From Streptomyces paradoxus (GTDB lineage Bacteria; Actinomycetota; Actinomycetes; Streptomycetales; Streptomycetaceae): DNA of 64,000 nt. The position numbers were made by a program, and so were the translations under genes. The stretch lies in the NCBI RefSeq assembly GCF_014202475.1, contig NZ_JACHGV010000001.1:62001-126000 (forward strand). The letters run 5' to 3'. The notes below the pieces were generated by a model. That model was not told the DNA's origin, ran no database searches, and saw only the letters and a list, made by a program, of their open reading frames with translations. Within the stretch, counting starts at the first letter, position 1; each line of letters starts with the position of its first letter. Positions 23,885 to 32,297 of this stretch are shown in pieces.

Positions 23885-24529
23885 TCAAAGCTGCACGTGC
23901 AGCGCCTCCAGGACGTCCTGGTCCGTCAGTTGCCCGAAGTCCTCGTACCAGAGGCCCACGGCCATGAACGCGGCCGGCCGGTGCAGGCAGATCACCTCGT
24001 CCGCCTCGGCGCTCATCAGGTCGGCCCCCTCCGGGGAGCAGACGGGCGCGGCAAGGAGCACCCGCGCGGGAGCCTGCCGCCGTACGAAGCGCAGCGCGGC
24101 GCGGGCCGTGGAGCCGGTCGCCAGGCCGTCGTCGACGACGATCACGGTCCGTCCGCGCAGGTCCGGGGCGGGTCGGCCCTGCCGGTACAGCCGCTCGCGG
24201 CGCCGCAGTTCGGCGCGCTCGCGCTCGATGACGCCGGCGAGGGCGGCCTCCCCGATGCCGAGGTAGCGCAGGGCGTCCTCGTCGAGGAGCGGCACCTCGT
24301 CCCCGGCCATCGCACCGACGCCGAGTTCCTCCTGGTGGGGAGCCCCGATCTTGCGTACGACGAGCACGTCGAGCGGGGCGCCCAACGCCGCGGCGACCTC
24401 GCGCGCCACGGCGACGCCGCCGCGGGGCAGGGCGAGGACGAGGGGATCGGGCAGGGCCCCCTCGCGCTGCCGGGCCCGCAAAGTTTCGGCCAGTTCCTCA
24501 CCGGCCTGCCGGCGATCACGGAACCGCAT
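23885..24529 (-). CDS. Phosphoribosyltransferase domain protein
   Basis: This is 214 aa from the ATG at 24529, preceded by GGAGGTGAG. VIVVDDGLATGSTARAALRF is the PRPP-binding motif of type I phosphoribosyltransferases, and an N-terminal RRQAGEELAETLRARQREGA resembles the hood of the family found fused to or beside dienelactone hydrolase-like proteins. It is transcribed with the adjacent hydrolase (93 bp upstream). Its base substrate is not known, since the hood is not of the purine or pyrimidine salvage type. Confidence 0.88.
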   Translation of the reverse strand: MRFRDRRQAGEELAETLRARQREGALPDPLVLALPRGGVAVAREVAAALGAPLDVLVVRKIGAPHQEELGVGAMAGDEVPLLDEDALRYLGIGEAALAGVIERERAELRRRERLYRQGRPAPDLRGRTVIVVDDGLATGSTARAALRFVRRQAPARVLLAAPVCSPEGADLMSAEADEVICLHRPAAFMAVGLWYEDFGQLTDQDVLEALHVQL

Positions 24530-24622
24530 GACGCTCACCTCCGCTTCCCGCACCGGAGAGGGCCCTCGGCCGGTCCGGCTCCCGCGTACCCCCGCGTCCG
24601 CCGGACGAAGCACGCCGGCCGG

Positions 24623-25282
24623 TCACCGGCCTCCGGCGGGCTGTACCTGCTCGTCGCACCACTGCCGGGCGGCCTCGGTGACCTCGTCGAGTGCGCCCGG
24701 TTCCTCGAACAGGTGGGTGGCGCCGGGCACCACGTGCAGGGTGGGCGGTGCGGGCAGCCGCCGTGCCGCCTCCTCGTTGAGCCGCAGCACGTGCGTGTCC
24801 CGGCCGCCCACGATCAGCAGCACCGGGGCCCGTACGGCGTCCAGGGCGTCACCCGCCAGGTCGGGCCGTCCGCCGCGCGAGACGACTGCCCGTACCCGGT
24901 CGGGCCGTTGTGCGGCGGCGACCAGGGCCGCGCCCGCGCCGGTGCTGGCGCCGAACAGGACGACGGGCAGGCCCGAGGTGCCGGGCTCCCGCGCCAGCCA
25001 GTCGAGGGCGGCCACCAGCCGGCGGCCCAGCAGGGGGATGTCGAAGCGGAGTTCGGCGGTGCGGGCGTCGAGCCGTTCCTCCTCCTCGGTGAGCAGGTCG
25101 ATCAGCAGGGTGCCGAGCCCGGCGGTGCGCAGGCCGGCGGCGACCTCGCGGTTGCGGGGGCTGTGCCGGGAGCTGCCGCTGCCGTGCGCGAACAGCACGA
25201 CGGCACGGGCGTCCGGCGGCAGGGTCAGATCGCCGGTGAGGGCCGCGCCGCCGACGGGCAGGGTGACCGTCCGGGAAGTCAT
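24623..25282 (-). CDS. Alpha/beta hydrolase, dienelactone hydrolase-like
   Basis: This is 219 aa from the ATG at 25282. VVLFAHGSGSSRHSPRN is the oxyanion segment, LFGASTGAGAALVAA holds the nucleophile serine, IVGGRDTHVLRL the acid residue and PGATHLFEEPG the histidine. It is cytosolic and lacks a lid. In Streptomyces this hydrolase is commonly paired with a phosphoribosyltransferase, as here, and the pair is sometimes a single fused protein, which suggests they act in one pathway that has not been defined. It is divergent from the GlxA-type regulator. Confidence 0.88.
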   Translation of the reverse strand: MTSRTVTLPVGGAALTGDLTLPPDARAVVLFAHGSGSSRHSPRNREVAAGLRTAGLGTLLIDLLTEEEERLDARTAELRFDIPLLGRRLVAALDWLAREPGTSGLPVVLFGASTGAGAALVAAAQRPDRVRAVVSRGGRPDLAGDALDAVRAPVLLIVGGRDTHVLRLNEEAARRLPAPPTLHVVPGATHLFEEPGALDEVTEAARQWCDEQVQPAGGR

Positions 25283-25400
25283 CGTCAGCCTCCTCTCCCC
25301 CGACTCCCGTGGTACCCACACCAAGGCAGACGTCCCATGGCGCGATCTGTGGGATGCGTGTCGTTGACGCCGTACGGCGGGCCGGTGGAACGTGAGGGGC

Positions 25401-26399
25401 ATGACCGATCGCCGTGTCGTCTTCGTCGTCTTCGACGGTTTCCAGCCGCTCGACCTCACCGGGCCGCACGAGGTGTTCACCAGTGCGGGCGGGTACGCCT
25501 GTGACGTCGTGGCGCCCCGGGCGGGGCCGGTCCGCTCGGTGAGCGGGCTGCTCGTGCACGCCGGGCACGGCGTCGCGGACCTCGATCCGGCCGGGACGGA
25601 CACCCTCGTGGTGGTCGGCGGCCGGGGCGTCGACCGGGCCCGCGAGGACGCGGAGCTGGTCGCGTGGGTCGCCGCCGCGGCGGCCGGTGCGCGGCGGGTG
25701 GCCTCGGTGTGCAGCGGGGTGTTCCTGCTGGCCGCGGCGGGGGCGCTGGACGGGCGGCGGGTCACCACGCACTGGGCCCGCGAGGAGCAGCTGGCCCGGG
25801 AACATCCCGAGGTGCGGGTGGACTGCGACCCGATCTTCGTCCGGGACGGTCGGGTGTGGACGTCGGCGGGCGTGACGGCCGGGATGGATCTGGCGCTCGC
25901 CCTGGTGGAGGACGACCTGGGCCGGGACGTCGCGCACGAGGTGGCCCGCCGGCTGGTGCTGTTCCTGCGCCGTCCGGGCGGCCAGTCGCAGTTCAGCGTG
26001 GCGCTGTGGTCGCGGCAGCCGGCGACGGACCCGGTGCGGGCCGCGGTCACCGCGATCCACGCCGATCCCGGCGCCCGGCACGACATCGCCGGCCTCGCGG
26101 CGCACGCGGGGCTGAGCCCGCGTCATCTGCAGCGCCGCTTCACCGCCGAAATGGGCGCGCCGCCGGCGGCGTACGTCGAACGGGTGCGCGTCGAGGCGGC
26201 GCAGCGCGCGCTCACGGAGGGGGACGAGCCGGTCGAGGCCATCGCCCGCCGCTGCGGCTTCGTCACGGCCGAGACGCTGCGCCGCGCGTTCCACCGCCGG
26301 CTCGGCGTCGCGCCGTCGGACTACCGCGCCCGCTTCCGTTCCACCGCGGGACCGCATGGCCCCTTGTCGGCTGTCACAGAGGAAGGACGCACCGCATGA
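25401..26399 (+). CDS. GlxA-type DJ-1/PfpI-AraC transcriptional regulator
   Basis: This is 332 aa from ATG 25401, eight bases after GTGAGGGG. An N-terminal DJ-1/PfpI domain has FDGFQPLDLTGPHEVF and a nucleophile elbow ASVCSGVFLLAAAG; the AraC half (about 220-318) has the two HTHs DIAGLAAHAGLSPRHLQRRF and AIARRCGFVTAETLRRAFHR. Such proteins control amino-acid-derived or aldehyde detoxification genes. Its stop overlaps the next DJ-1/PfpI gene by ATGA, so both are made from one mRNA. Confidence 0.92.
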   Translation: MTDRRVVFVVFDGFQPLDLTGPHEVFTSAGGYACDVVAPRAGPVRSVSGLLVHAGHGVADLDPAGTDTLVVVGGRGVDRAREDAELVAWVAAAAAGARRVASVCSGVFLLAAAGALDGRRVTTHWAREEQLAREHPEVRVDCDPIFVRDGRVWTSAGVTAGMDLALALVEDDLGRDVAHEVARRLVLFLRRPGGQSQFSVALWSRQPATDPVRAAVTAIHADPGARHDIAGLAAHAGLSPRHLQRRFTAEMGAPPAAYVERVRVEAAQRALTEGDEPVEAIARRCGFVTAETLRRAFHRRLGVAPSDYRARFRSTAGPHGPLSAVTEEGRTA

Positions 26400-26998
26400 C
26401 GACCTACGGCCTGCTGGTCTTCGAGGACGCCGAGGAGCTCGACTTCGTGGGGCCCTGGGAGGTCTTCACCGTCTCGGCCCGGCTCCGGGAAGCCGGCGAC
26501 AAGGCGGTGCTGGTCTCCGAGCACCCCGGTCCGGTGCGCTGCAACAAGGGCCTGCGCGTCCTGCCCGACCACACCTTCGACGACCATCCGCCGCTGGACG
26601 TGCTGCATGTGCCGGGCGGGCGGGGCGCGCGTGAGGTCCAGCCGCACAACCCTGTGGTCACCGGCTGGATCGGGAAGACGGCGGAGCGGGCCGCGTGGGT
26701 GCACGGCGTGTGCACCGGCACGTTTCTGCTGCATGCCGCCGGACCCGCCCGGGGGCGCCGGGTGGCCACGCACTGGAGCCACGAGGACGCTCTGGAGGCA
26801 CGGGGGGACGTGACGGTGGTCCGGGACGTCCGCTACGTCGTGGACGGGAACCTGGTCACCAGCCAGGGCGTCTCGGCCGGGATCGACAGTGCGTTGTGGC
26901 TGGTGGGGCGGTTGCACGGCCGGGAGCACGCGCGGGCCGTACGGCGCTGCATCCAGTACGACCCGGCGCCGCCGTACCTCGCGGACGAGCCCGTCTGA
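26396..26998 (+). CDS. DJ-1/PfpI family protein
   Basis: This is 200 aa. ETYG-like start, then FEDAEELDFVGPWEVF and the elbow WVHGVCTGTFLLHAAG with the likely nucleophile cysteine, followed by VATHWSHEDAL. It is a single-domain relative of the N-terminal half of the upstream regulator, coupled to it by a 4-bp overlap. Members act as glyoxalases, isonitrile hydratases or chaperones. The cysteine-containing elbow supports enzymatic activity, but the substrate cannot be read. Confidence 0.88.
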   Translation: MTTYGLLVFEDAEELDFVGPWEVFTVSARLREAGDKAVLVSEHPGPVRCNKGLRVLPDHTFDDHPPLDVLHVPGGRGAREVQPHNPVVTGWIGKTAERAAWVHGVCTGTFLLHAAGPARGRRVATHWSHEDALEARGDVTVVRDVRYVVDGNLVTSQGVSAGIDSALWLVGRLHGREHARAVRRCIQYDPAPPYLADEPV

Positions 26999-27048
26999 GC
27001 CACGCGCACGGCAGGGAGCTGCATGGGAGGGCGAGCCTCGGGCAGGCG

Positions 27049-27510
27049 ATGTCCATGGGTGGTGACACGGGCGACGGCGGGCAAGGGCGGCAGCCGGGCG
27101 AGTGCGGGCACCGGGCGGTGCCGCATCCGGGCGACATCCGGATCGAGGCGTGGGCGGCGTGCAGAGAGCACTGTCTGGCGGAGGCGGTCCTGGCGATGGT
27201 GGAGTGTTTCGCCGACGTCTCCGGGGTGCGGCCCACCGCCGTGGACCGGGTGCGGCTGCCCGAGGCCAGCGACGACGACCTGCTCGCCTCGCTCCTGGAC
27301 GAGGTCATCTTCCGGCTGGAGGCGTACGGGCAGGTGCCCGTGGACGTGGAGGCGGACGAGGCGGACGGCGGCCTGGACGTACGGCTGGCCGTCACCGGCA
27401 TCGCGGACGTGGAGATCACCGGGGCTGTCCCGGTGGCGGTGGCGTGGAACCGGCTGCGGATGGGGCCCGACCCGTACGGGTGGTCGTGTGCGGTGACGGT
27501 GGACGCCTGA
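27049..27510 (+). CDS. Archease family protein
   Basis: This is about 153 aa; the start (MSMGGDTG) is uncertain because no ribosome site precedes it, and the ATG at 27055 is equally possible. HPGDIRIEAWAACREHCLAE matches the archease opening (HTADI-type metal ligand, here H-P-G-D), DDDLLASLLDEVIFRLEAYG and the closing VTVDA also match. Archease helps the RNA ligase RtcB complete guanylylation. No rtcB is in this window. It is followed 14 bp later by a CapA-family gene, so both may be co-transcribed. Confidence 0.78.
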   Translation: MSMGGDTGDGGQGRQPGECGHRAVPHPGDIRIEAWAACREHCLAEAVLAMVECFADVSGVRPTAVDRVRLPEASDDDLLASLLDEVIFRLEAYGQVPVDVEADEADGGLDVRLAVTGIADVEITGAVPVAVAWNRLRMGPDPYGWSCAVTVDA

Positions 27511-27524
27511 CCTACCGTGGAGGG

Positions 27525-28628
27525 ATGGGCGGCGGCGTCGTGACGCTGTTCCTGTGCGGTGACGTGATGCTCGGGCGCGGCGTCGACCAGATCCTCGCGC
27601 ACCCCGGCGATCCGGCACTGCGCGAGGCGTACGCCGAGGACGCCCGGGCCTACGTCCGGCTGGCGGAGTCGGCGCACGGACCGGTGCCCGCCCCCGTGGC
27701 CCCGTCGTGGCCGTGGGGCGAGGCGCTGCGGGTGCTGGACGAGGCCGCGCCGGACGCCCGGATCGTGAACCTGGAGACGTCGGTGACGGGTGGGGGCACG
27801 TTCGCGCCCGGCAAGGAGATCCACTACCGGATGCACCCGGAGAACCTGCCGGCGCTGGCCGTGGCCCGGCCCGACGTGACGGTCCTCGCCAACAACCACG
27901 TCCTGGATTTCGGCCGTCCGGGCCTGCTGGAGACCTTGGACGTACTGGCCCGGGCGGGGCTGCGGACGGCGGGCGCCGGACGGAACGCCGACGAGGCGTA
28001 CGCCCCCGCGGTGATCCCGCTCCCGGGCGGCCGGCGGCTGCGGGTGTTCGCCCTCGGGGCGCGCTCCAGCGGCATCCCGTCCGGCTGGGCGGCGACCGCG
28101 GACCGGCCGGGCGTGGCGTACCTGCCCGGCCTCACTGGAGCCACCGCCGCGGCCGTGGTCCGGCACCTGGGGCGGGCCGGCGGCCTCACCGTCGTGTCCG
28201 TGCACTGGGGCTCGAACTGGGGGTACCGCGTCCCGCGCGAGCAGGTCCGTTTCGCACACGCGCTGGTGGACGGTGGTGCCGACGTCGTCCACGGTCACTC
28301 CTCGCACCATCCCCGCCCGCTGGAGGTGTACCGGGGCCGGCTGATCCTCTACGGCTGCGGCGACTTCGTCGACGACTACGAGGGCATCTCCGGATACGAG
28401 GAGTACCGCGACGACCTGCGGCTCGCCTTCCTGGTGTCGGTCGAGCCGGACAGCGGGCGGCTGGCCGGGCTGCGCATGGTGCCGTTCCAGGTGCGGCGGA
28501 TGCGTCTGGAGCCGGTGTCCGGGGAGGACCGTGCATGGCTGCGCGCCACGCTGGACCGGATCAGCGGTGGTGTGGGAGTGCAGCAGGCGGCCGACGGTTC
28601 GCTGGTGCTCGGCGCGATGGCCGCGTGA
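27525..28628 (+). CDS. CapA/PgsA-type metallophosphatase-like protein
   Basis: This is 367 aa. VVTLFLCGDVMLGRGVDQIL is the first metal motif of CapA-family proteins, NLETSVTG the second, VLANNHVLDFG the third and VHWGSNWGYR plus GHSSHHPRPLEVYR the last. These are calcineurin-like enzymes originally tied to poly-gamma-glutamate export. No capBCE or ligase gene is nearby, so the usual polymer role is unlikely. A -10-like TACCGT and AGGAGGG-type site both precede the ATG. It probably shares a transcript with archease. Confidence 0.88.
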   Translation: MGGGVVTLFLCGDVMLGRGVDQILAHPGDPALREAYAEDARAYVRLAESAHGPVPAPVAPSWPWGEALRVLDEAAPDARIVNLETSVTGGGTFAPGKEIHYRMHPENLPALAVARPDVTVLANNHVLDFGRPGLLETLDVLARAGLRTAGAGRNADEAYAPAVIPLPGGRRLRVFALGARSSGIPSGWAATADRPGVAYLPGLTGATAAAVVRHLGRAGGLTVVSVHWGSNWGYRVPREQVRFAHALVDGGADVVHGHSSHHPRPLEVYRGRLILYGCGDFVDDYEGISGYEEYRDDLRLAFLVSVEPDSGRLAGLRMVPFQVRRMRLEPVSGEDRAWLRATLDRISGGVGVQQAADGSLVLGAMAA

Positions 28629-28659
28629 GGTGGGAGGTCGGTCGCAGGACGGTCGGGGG

Positions 28660-29679
28660 TCAGCCCGCCCACGCCACCAGCCGTTCGCGGCTTTCCGGCT
28701 CCCGCAGCCGGGCGAGCGACTCCTTCTCCAGCTGACGCACCCGCTCGCGGGTCAGACCGACGCGCCGGGCGACCTCGTTGAGCGTGCGGATGTGCCCGTC
28801 GTGCAGCCCGTACCGCAGACTGAGGATCATGGCCTCGCGGGGCGCGAGCGTACCCACGGCCTCGCGGAGTTCCTCGGCGAGCGCCCGGAACTCGGCCACC
28901 TCCGGGGCCTGGAGCACCTCGGTGTCGGCGATGAGGTCCCCGACGACGGTCTCGCCCTTCTCGTCCACCGGTGTGTCCAGGCTGACGGCGTCCCGTCCGA
29001 CGTGGCGCAGCCAGCCGATCCTGTCCTCGGCGAGGCCGCTCTCGCGGGCCACCTCCGCGACGCTCGGCTCACGCCCCAGGTCGAGGCGCAGCCGCCGCTC
29101 GACCTTGGCGATCTTCTGCAGCTGCTCCACGACGTGCATCGGGAGCCGGACGGATCGGGCGTGTGCCGCGAGGCCCCGCTCGATCGCCTGGCGGATCCAC
29201 CAGGTCGCGTAGGTGGAGAACTTGAAGCCCTTGGTGTGGTCGAACTTCTCCACGGCACGGATCAGCCCCAGGTTGCCCTCCTGGATGACGTCCAGCAGGG
29301 GCAGTCCGCGGTGGGCGTGCCGTTTCGCCATCGACACCACGAGCCGGAGGTTGGCCCGGACCATGTGGTCCTTGGCCGCCTGCCCGTCCTGGACGGTCTC
29401 CTCCAGTTCCCGGCGCCCCTGCGCCGTGAGGGCGTGTTCCCCGGCGTCGGACTGGTCCAGTCGCTCCAGCGCCCGCAGGCCGGTCTCCATCCGCCGGGCC
29501 AGCCGTACCTCGTCCTCCGCGGTGAGCAGCGGCGTCGCCGAGATCTGTGCGAGGTACTGGCCGAGGAGGTCCGGTTCCTCGTCGGGCTCGGGGATGCGGC
29601 TGCGCAGCCGGGCGGTGCGGGCCGGGGCGCGCCGGTCCTCGCGGACGCCCGCCGCGGAGTCTTCTGCCTGGGGAGACAT
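28660..29679 (-). CDS. hrdC: Principal-like sigma factor HrdC
   Basis: This is 339 aa. Region 1.2 begins DLLGQYLAQISATPLLTAED, region 2 has HMVRANLRLVVSMAKRHAHR and FDHTKGFKFSTYATWWIRQA (the -10 binding and melting helix), region 3 DLGREPSVAEVARESGL, and region 4 ends NEVARRVGLTRERVRQLEKE. It is a group 2 sigma-70 with no 1.1 acidic region, matching Streptomyces HrdC. HrdB is the essential vegetative factor and HrdC is dispensable. The upstream ribosome site GGGAGGGAGG is strong. The symbol rests on remembered similarity of the N-terminus and gene context. Confidence 0.85.
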   Translation of the reverse strand: MSPQAEDSAAGVREDRRAPARTARLRSRIPEPDEEPDLLGQYLAQISATPLLTAEDEVRLARRMETGLRALERLDQSDAGEHALTAQGRRELEETVQDGQAAKDHMVRANLRLVVSMAKRHAHRGLPLLDVIQEGNLGLIRAVEKFDHTKGFKFSTYATWWIRQAIERGLAAHARSVRLPMHVVEQLQKIAKVERRLRLDLGREPSVAEVARESGLAEDRIGWLRHVGRDAVSLDTPVDEKGETVVGDLIADTEVLQAPEVAEFRALAEELREAVGTLAPREAMILSLRYGLHDGHIRTLNEVARRVGLTRERVRQLEKESLARLREPESRERLVAWAG

Positions 29680-29752
29680 CGTCGGGTTCCTCCCTCCCCC
29701 GCCTCGTCTGGGCTCGCTCTGGCGGGTACCCGGGGGATGCGGCCCGAACCGT

Positions 29753-29786
29753 GTGCCCCGGTGCCCACGGGGGTACCCCGGGGCAC
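29753..29786 (+). promoter_or_regulatory. Inverted repeat ending at the PEBP start codon
   Basis: GTGCCCCGG (29753-29761) pairs with CCGGGGCAC (29778-29786) around 16 nt, the right arm ending directly before the ATG. The stem would block ribosome access and no separate ribosome site is seen, so it may act as translational control or mark a leaderless promoter region. Confidence 0.4.
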
Positions 29787-30239
29787 ATGACCGGCATCGA
29801 ACTCAGCAGCAACGCGTTCAACGACCACTCCTTCATCGCGCGCCGGCACGCGTACGAGGGACCGAACGTCTCTCCGCCGCTGACCTGGAGCGGCGTGCCG
29901 GACGACGCGGCCGAACTGGTCCTGCTGTGCGAGGATCCCGACGCCCCGTCGGGCACCTTCGCGCACTGGGTCGTGGTCGGCATCGACCCGCACAGTGACG
30001 GTGTCGAGGCCGGGCACAGCCCACCGGGCGGCACGGAACTCGTCAACGGCTACGGGCAGCACGGCTGGGGCGGCCCGCACCCGCCGCCGGGCGACGACGC
30101 CCACCACTACTTCTTCCGGCTGTACGCCCTGTCCGAACCGTGCGTCCTGCCCGACGCGCCGCGCGCGGACCAGGTGCACGCGGAAGTCGAGAAGCACCGC
30201 CTCGCGGACGGGACGCTGGTGGGGCTGTACCAGCGCTGA
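29787..30239 (+). CDS. YbhB/YbcL family (PEBP) Raf kinase inhibitor-like protein
   Basis: This is 150 aa. LSSNAFNDHSFIARRHAYEG, NVSPPLTWSGVP and the CEDPDAPSGTFAHWVVVGID motif contain the phosphatidylethanolamine-binding pocket (DPDAP and H). GGPHPPPGDDAHHYFFRLYA completes the fold. The protein is a single-domain cytosolic binder. Bacterial members have no settled role; they bind phospholipid or nucleotide ligands. It lies between the divergent hrdC and the MFS transporter. Confidence 0.92.
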   Translation: MTGIELSSNAFNDHSFIARRHAYEGPNVSPPLTWSGVPDDAAELVLLCEDPDAPSGTFAHWVVVGIDPHSDGVEAGHSPPGGTELVNGYGQHGWGGPHPPPGDDAHHYFFRLYALSEPCVLPDAPRADQVHAEVEKHRLADGTLVGLYQR

Positions 30240-30263
30240 ACCTCCACTCCCCTCCCCCGCGCT

Positions 30264-30278
30264 ACAACGGTTGGTTGT
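30264..30278. promoter_or_regulatory. ACAAC-N5-GTTGT operator copy 1 (MFS gene)
   Basis: ACAAC-GGTTG-GTTGT, extended to GCGCT...GGCGC flanks with one mismatch (30259-30283). The same motif recurs 76 bp later. The flanking stem could also end the upstream PEBP transcript. Confidence 0.5.
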
Positions 30279-30339
30279 GGCGCGGAGGCCGGGCGGTTGT
30301 TTGCCGGGGCTGCCCGCTTCTCGCTTGGATGACTCCCGG

Positions 30340-30354
30340 ACAACACCGGGTTGT
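30340..30354. promoter_or_regulatory. ACAAC-N5-GTTGT operator copy 2 (MFS gene)
   Basis: ACAAC-ACCGG-GTTGT inside the longer perfect arms GGACAAC and GTTGTCC (30338-30356), 25 bp before the MFS ATG. Repetition of the same palindrome supports a dedicated regulator, not identified here. Confidence 0.55.
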
Positions 30355-30380
30355 CCACGGGAGCGGGGAGTGCGCCGGGT

Positions 30381-31640
30381 ATGGCGGGCAGACGGTCGCT
30401 TGGGCGGCGGTTCGGGTGGCTGTGGAGCGCGTACGCGGTCAGCACGGCCGGCACATGGCTGGCGTTCGACGCGTTCGCCCTGATCGCGGTCCTGGCCCTG
30501 GACGCCGGGCCCGCCCAGGTGTCGCTGCTGGCCGCGGTGGGCCCGGCGGTCGGCGCGGCCGTGTCGGTGCCCCTCGGGCCGTGGGTGGAGGTCCGCCGCA
30601 AACGGCCGGTGATGATCGCGACGGACCTGGTCCGCTGCGCGGTGCTGCTGAGCATCCCCGTGGCGTTCGCGCTCGGCCGCCTGAGCTTCGGCCAGTTGCT
30701 GCTGGTGTCGGTGGCCGTCGCGGCGGCCGACATCACCTTCAACGCGGCGGCCGGGGCGTTCCTGAAGGACCTCCTGCCGCGGCGGGACCTGCTCGTGGCG
30801 AACGGACGGTTCGAGGCGACGACCTGGACCGCCAGCATGGTCGGCCCGCCGCTGGGCGGGGCCGCGATCGGCCTGTTCGGCCCGGTGACGACGGTGGTGG
30901 CCGACGCGGTGAGCTATCTGCTGTCGGCCGTCGGCATCCGGGCGATCGGCGACGCCGAGCAGCGCCCGGCCCGACCGGAACCCGCGGTGACCCGGGCCCG
31001 CGACCTGCTGGAGGGCTGGCGTCACATCCTGGCCGATCCGGCACTGCGCCCGCTGTTCTTCAACACGCTCCTGGTCAACTCCCTGATCATGGCGGCCTCT
31101 CCGCCGCTGCTGATCCTGATGGTCGACGACCTGCACTTCGCTCCCTGGCAGTACGCCCTCGCCTTCGCGGTGCCCTGCACCGGCGGCCTGCTGGGCTCCC
31201 GCCTGGCCCCGCGCCTCGTCGCCCGCCACGGCCGGCACCGGGTCCTGGTCACGGCGGGGACGCTGCGGGCCTGCTGGCCGGTCGGCCTGGCCTTCACCGG
31301 CCCCGGCACGCCCGGCCTGGCCCTGGTCATGCTGGTCGAGTTCGGCCTGATCACCTGCTGCGCGGTCTACAACCCGGTCCTCGCCACCCAACGCCTCGAC
31401 CGCACCCCCGCGGGCCGGGTCACCCGCACCCTGTCCGCCTGGTCGGCCACCGGCAAGGCCACCACCGCGACGATGACCGCCCTGTGGGGTGTACTCGCCG
31501 CGCGGACCGGTCCCCGCACGGCCATCGCGCTGGCCGGTGCCCTGCTCCTCGTCACGCCGCTGTTGCTCCCCCGCCGGGACGACGCCACGGAGGCCGGCGA
31601 CGAACCGGCCCCCGTGGCGGTGCGGCCGGACGGCGGCTGA
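30381..31640 (+). CDS. MFS transporter
   Basis: This is 419 aa from the ATG at 30381, with GGGAG upstream. About twelve membrane helices are visible, starting FGWLWSAYAVSTAGTWLAFD. The short loop after helix 2 has VEVRRKRPVMIATD, the family's cytoplasmic motif. The centre has a polar loop (AEQRPARPEPAVTRARDLLE) between halves. It looks like an efflux-type major facilitator (enterobactin/macrolide exporter-like MFS_3). The paired operators suggest inducible expression. The substrate is unknown. Confidence 0.88.
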   Translation: MAGRRSLGRRFGWLWSAYAVSTAGTWLAFDAFALIAVLALDAGPAQVSLLAAVGPAVGAAVSVPLGPWVEVRRKRPVMIATDLVRCAVLLSIPVAFALGRLSFGQLLLVSVAVAAADITFNAAAGAFLKDLLPRRDLLVANGRFEATTWTASMVGPPLGGAAIGLFGPVTTVVADAVSYLLSAVGIRAIGDAEQRPARPEPAVTRARDLLEGWRHILADPALRPLFFNTLLVNSLIMAASPPLLILMVDDLHFAPWQYALAFAVPCTGGLLGSRLAPRLVARHGRHRVLVTAGTLRACWPVGLAFTGPGTPGLALVMLVEFGLITCCAVYNPVLATQRLDRTPAGRVTRTLSAWSATGKATTATMTALWGVLAARTGPRTAIALAGALLLVTPLLLPRRDDATEAGDEPAPVAVRPDGG

Positions 31641-31656
31641 CCGCACCGGGGCCGGG

Positions 31657-32085
31657 TCAGACCGCCCCGGGCACGTCCTCCGTGACCCCGTTCAACTCGG
31701 AGGCCGGGTCGGTGCCGTAGGGGCGGGTGAGGATCTCCAGGCCGTGGCCCGCCGGGTCGAGGAAGTAGACGCCCCGGCCGCCGTCGTTGCGGTTGATGCG
31801 GCGGGGGTGGTTGCCGTGCGGGTCGGCCTGGATGGGGACGCGGGACGCGACGAGACGGTCCAGGGCCTCGTCGAACTCTTCCTCGGAGACGAGGAACGCG
31901 TAGTGCTGCATGGGGATGTCGGCATCGATGGTGAGGAAGTCCAGCGTGACGCCGTTGGCGGTCGTCACGGGCAGGAACACCCCGGTCGGGGCCCCGACCT
32001 CCAGCCCCAGGATCTCCGCGAGGAAGTGCGCGGACTTCTCCCGGTCACGGGACAGGACGATGGTGTGATTGAACTCGACTGACAC
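31657..32085 (-). CDS. VOC family (glyoxalase/bleomycin-resistance-fold) protein
   Basis: This is 142 aa from a GTG (VSVEFNHTIVLSRDREKSAH). Two betaalphabetabetabeta repeats of the vicinal-oxygen-chelate fold are present; likely metal ligands are H in FNHTIVL, H in QHYAFLV and E in GHGLEIL. A GGAGG lies about 10 bases before the GTG. The family contains dioxygenases, epimerases and antibiotic-binding proteins. The gene converges with the MFS gene. The substrate is unknown. Confidence 0.88.
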   Translation of the reverse strand: MSVEFNHTIVLSRDREKSAHFLAEILGLEVGAPTGVFLPVTTANGVTLDFLTIDADIPMQHYAFLVSEEEFDEALDRLVASRVPIQADPHGNHPRRINRNDGGRGVYFLDPAGHGLEILTRPYGTDPASELNGVTEDVPGAV

Positions 32086-32258
32086 GGTTGAATGCCTCCA
32101 CGGGCATCTCCGCGGCGCCTCCATGCCTCACCCGGACGGTGACCGGCACGCGATGCCGCGCGCTGGATCGTAGACAGGCACCGCGGCGGCCGTCGAGCGG
32201 TTTTCGGCCGTGTTCGAGGCCGGCCGGACGGACCGCCCGCCCCTGGTGTCCCGGCCGC

Positions 32259-32276
32259 TCCTGACAGCTGTCAGGA
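32259..32276. promoter_or_regulatory. Shared palindrome site A upstream of SH3-like secreted protein
   Basis: TCCTGACAG-CTGTCAGGA is a perfect 18-bp palindrome containing CCTGA-N6-TCAGG (32260-32275). Its centre is 30.5 bp before TACAGT (32298-32303), the likely -10, which puts it near -42 relative to the start point. Sites B and C have the same layout. Confidence 0.68.
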
Positions 32277-32297
32277 CCGTGTGGACCGTGGGCTTCC

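Noticed and set aside
27049..28628. Poly-gamma-glutamate capsule operon
   Set aside because: Only a CapA-like protein is present; ligase CapB and partners CapC/E are absent.
30351..30380. TTG start for the MFS protein
   Set aside because: The TTG-initiated extension adds ten residues with no ribosome site; the ATG at 30381 has GGGAG upstream.
30140..31720. Long plus-strand frame over the MFS gene
   Set aside because: It overlaps a well-supported transporter in a different frame and is Arg/Gly/Pro-rich, typical of a G+C-bias shadow.
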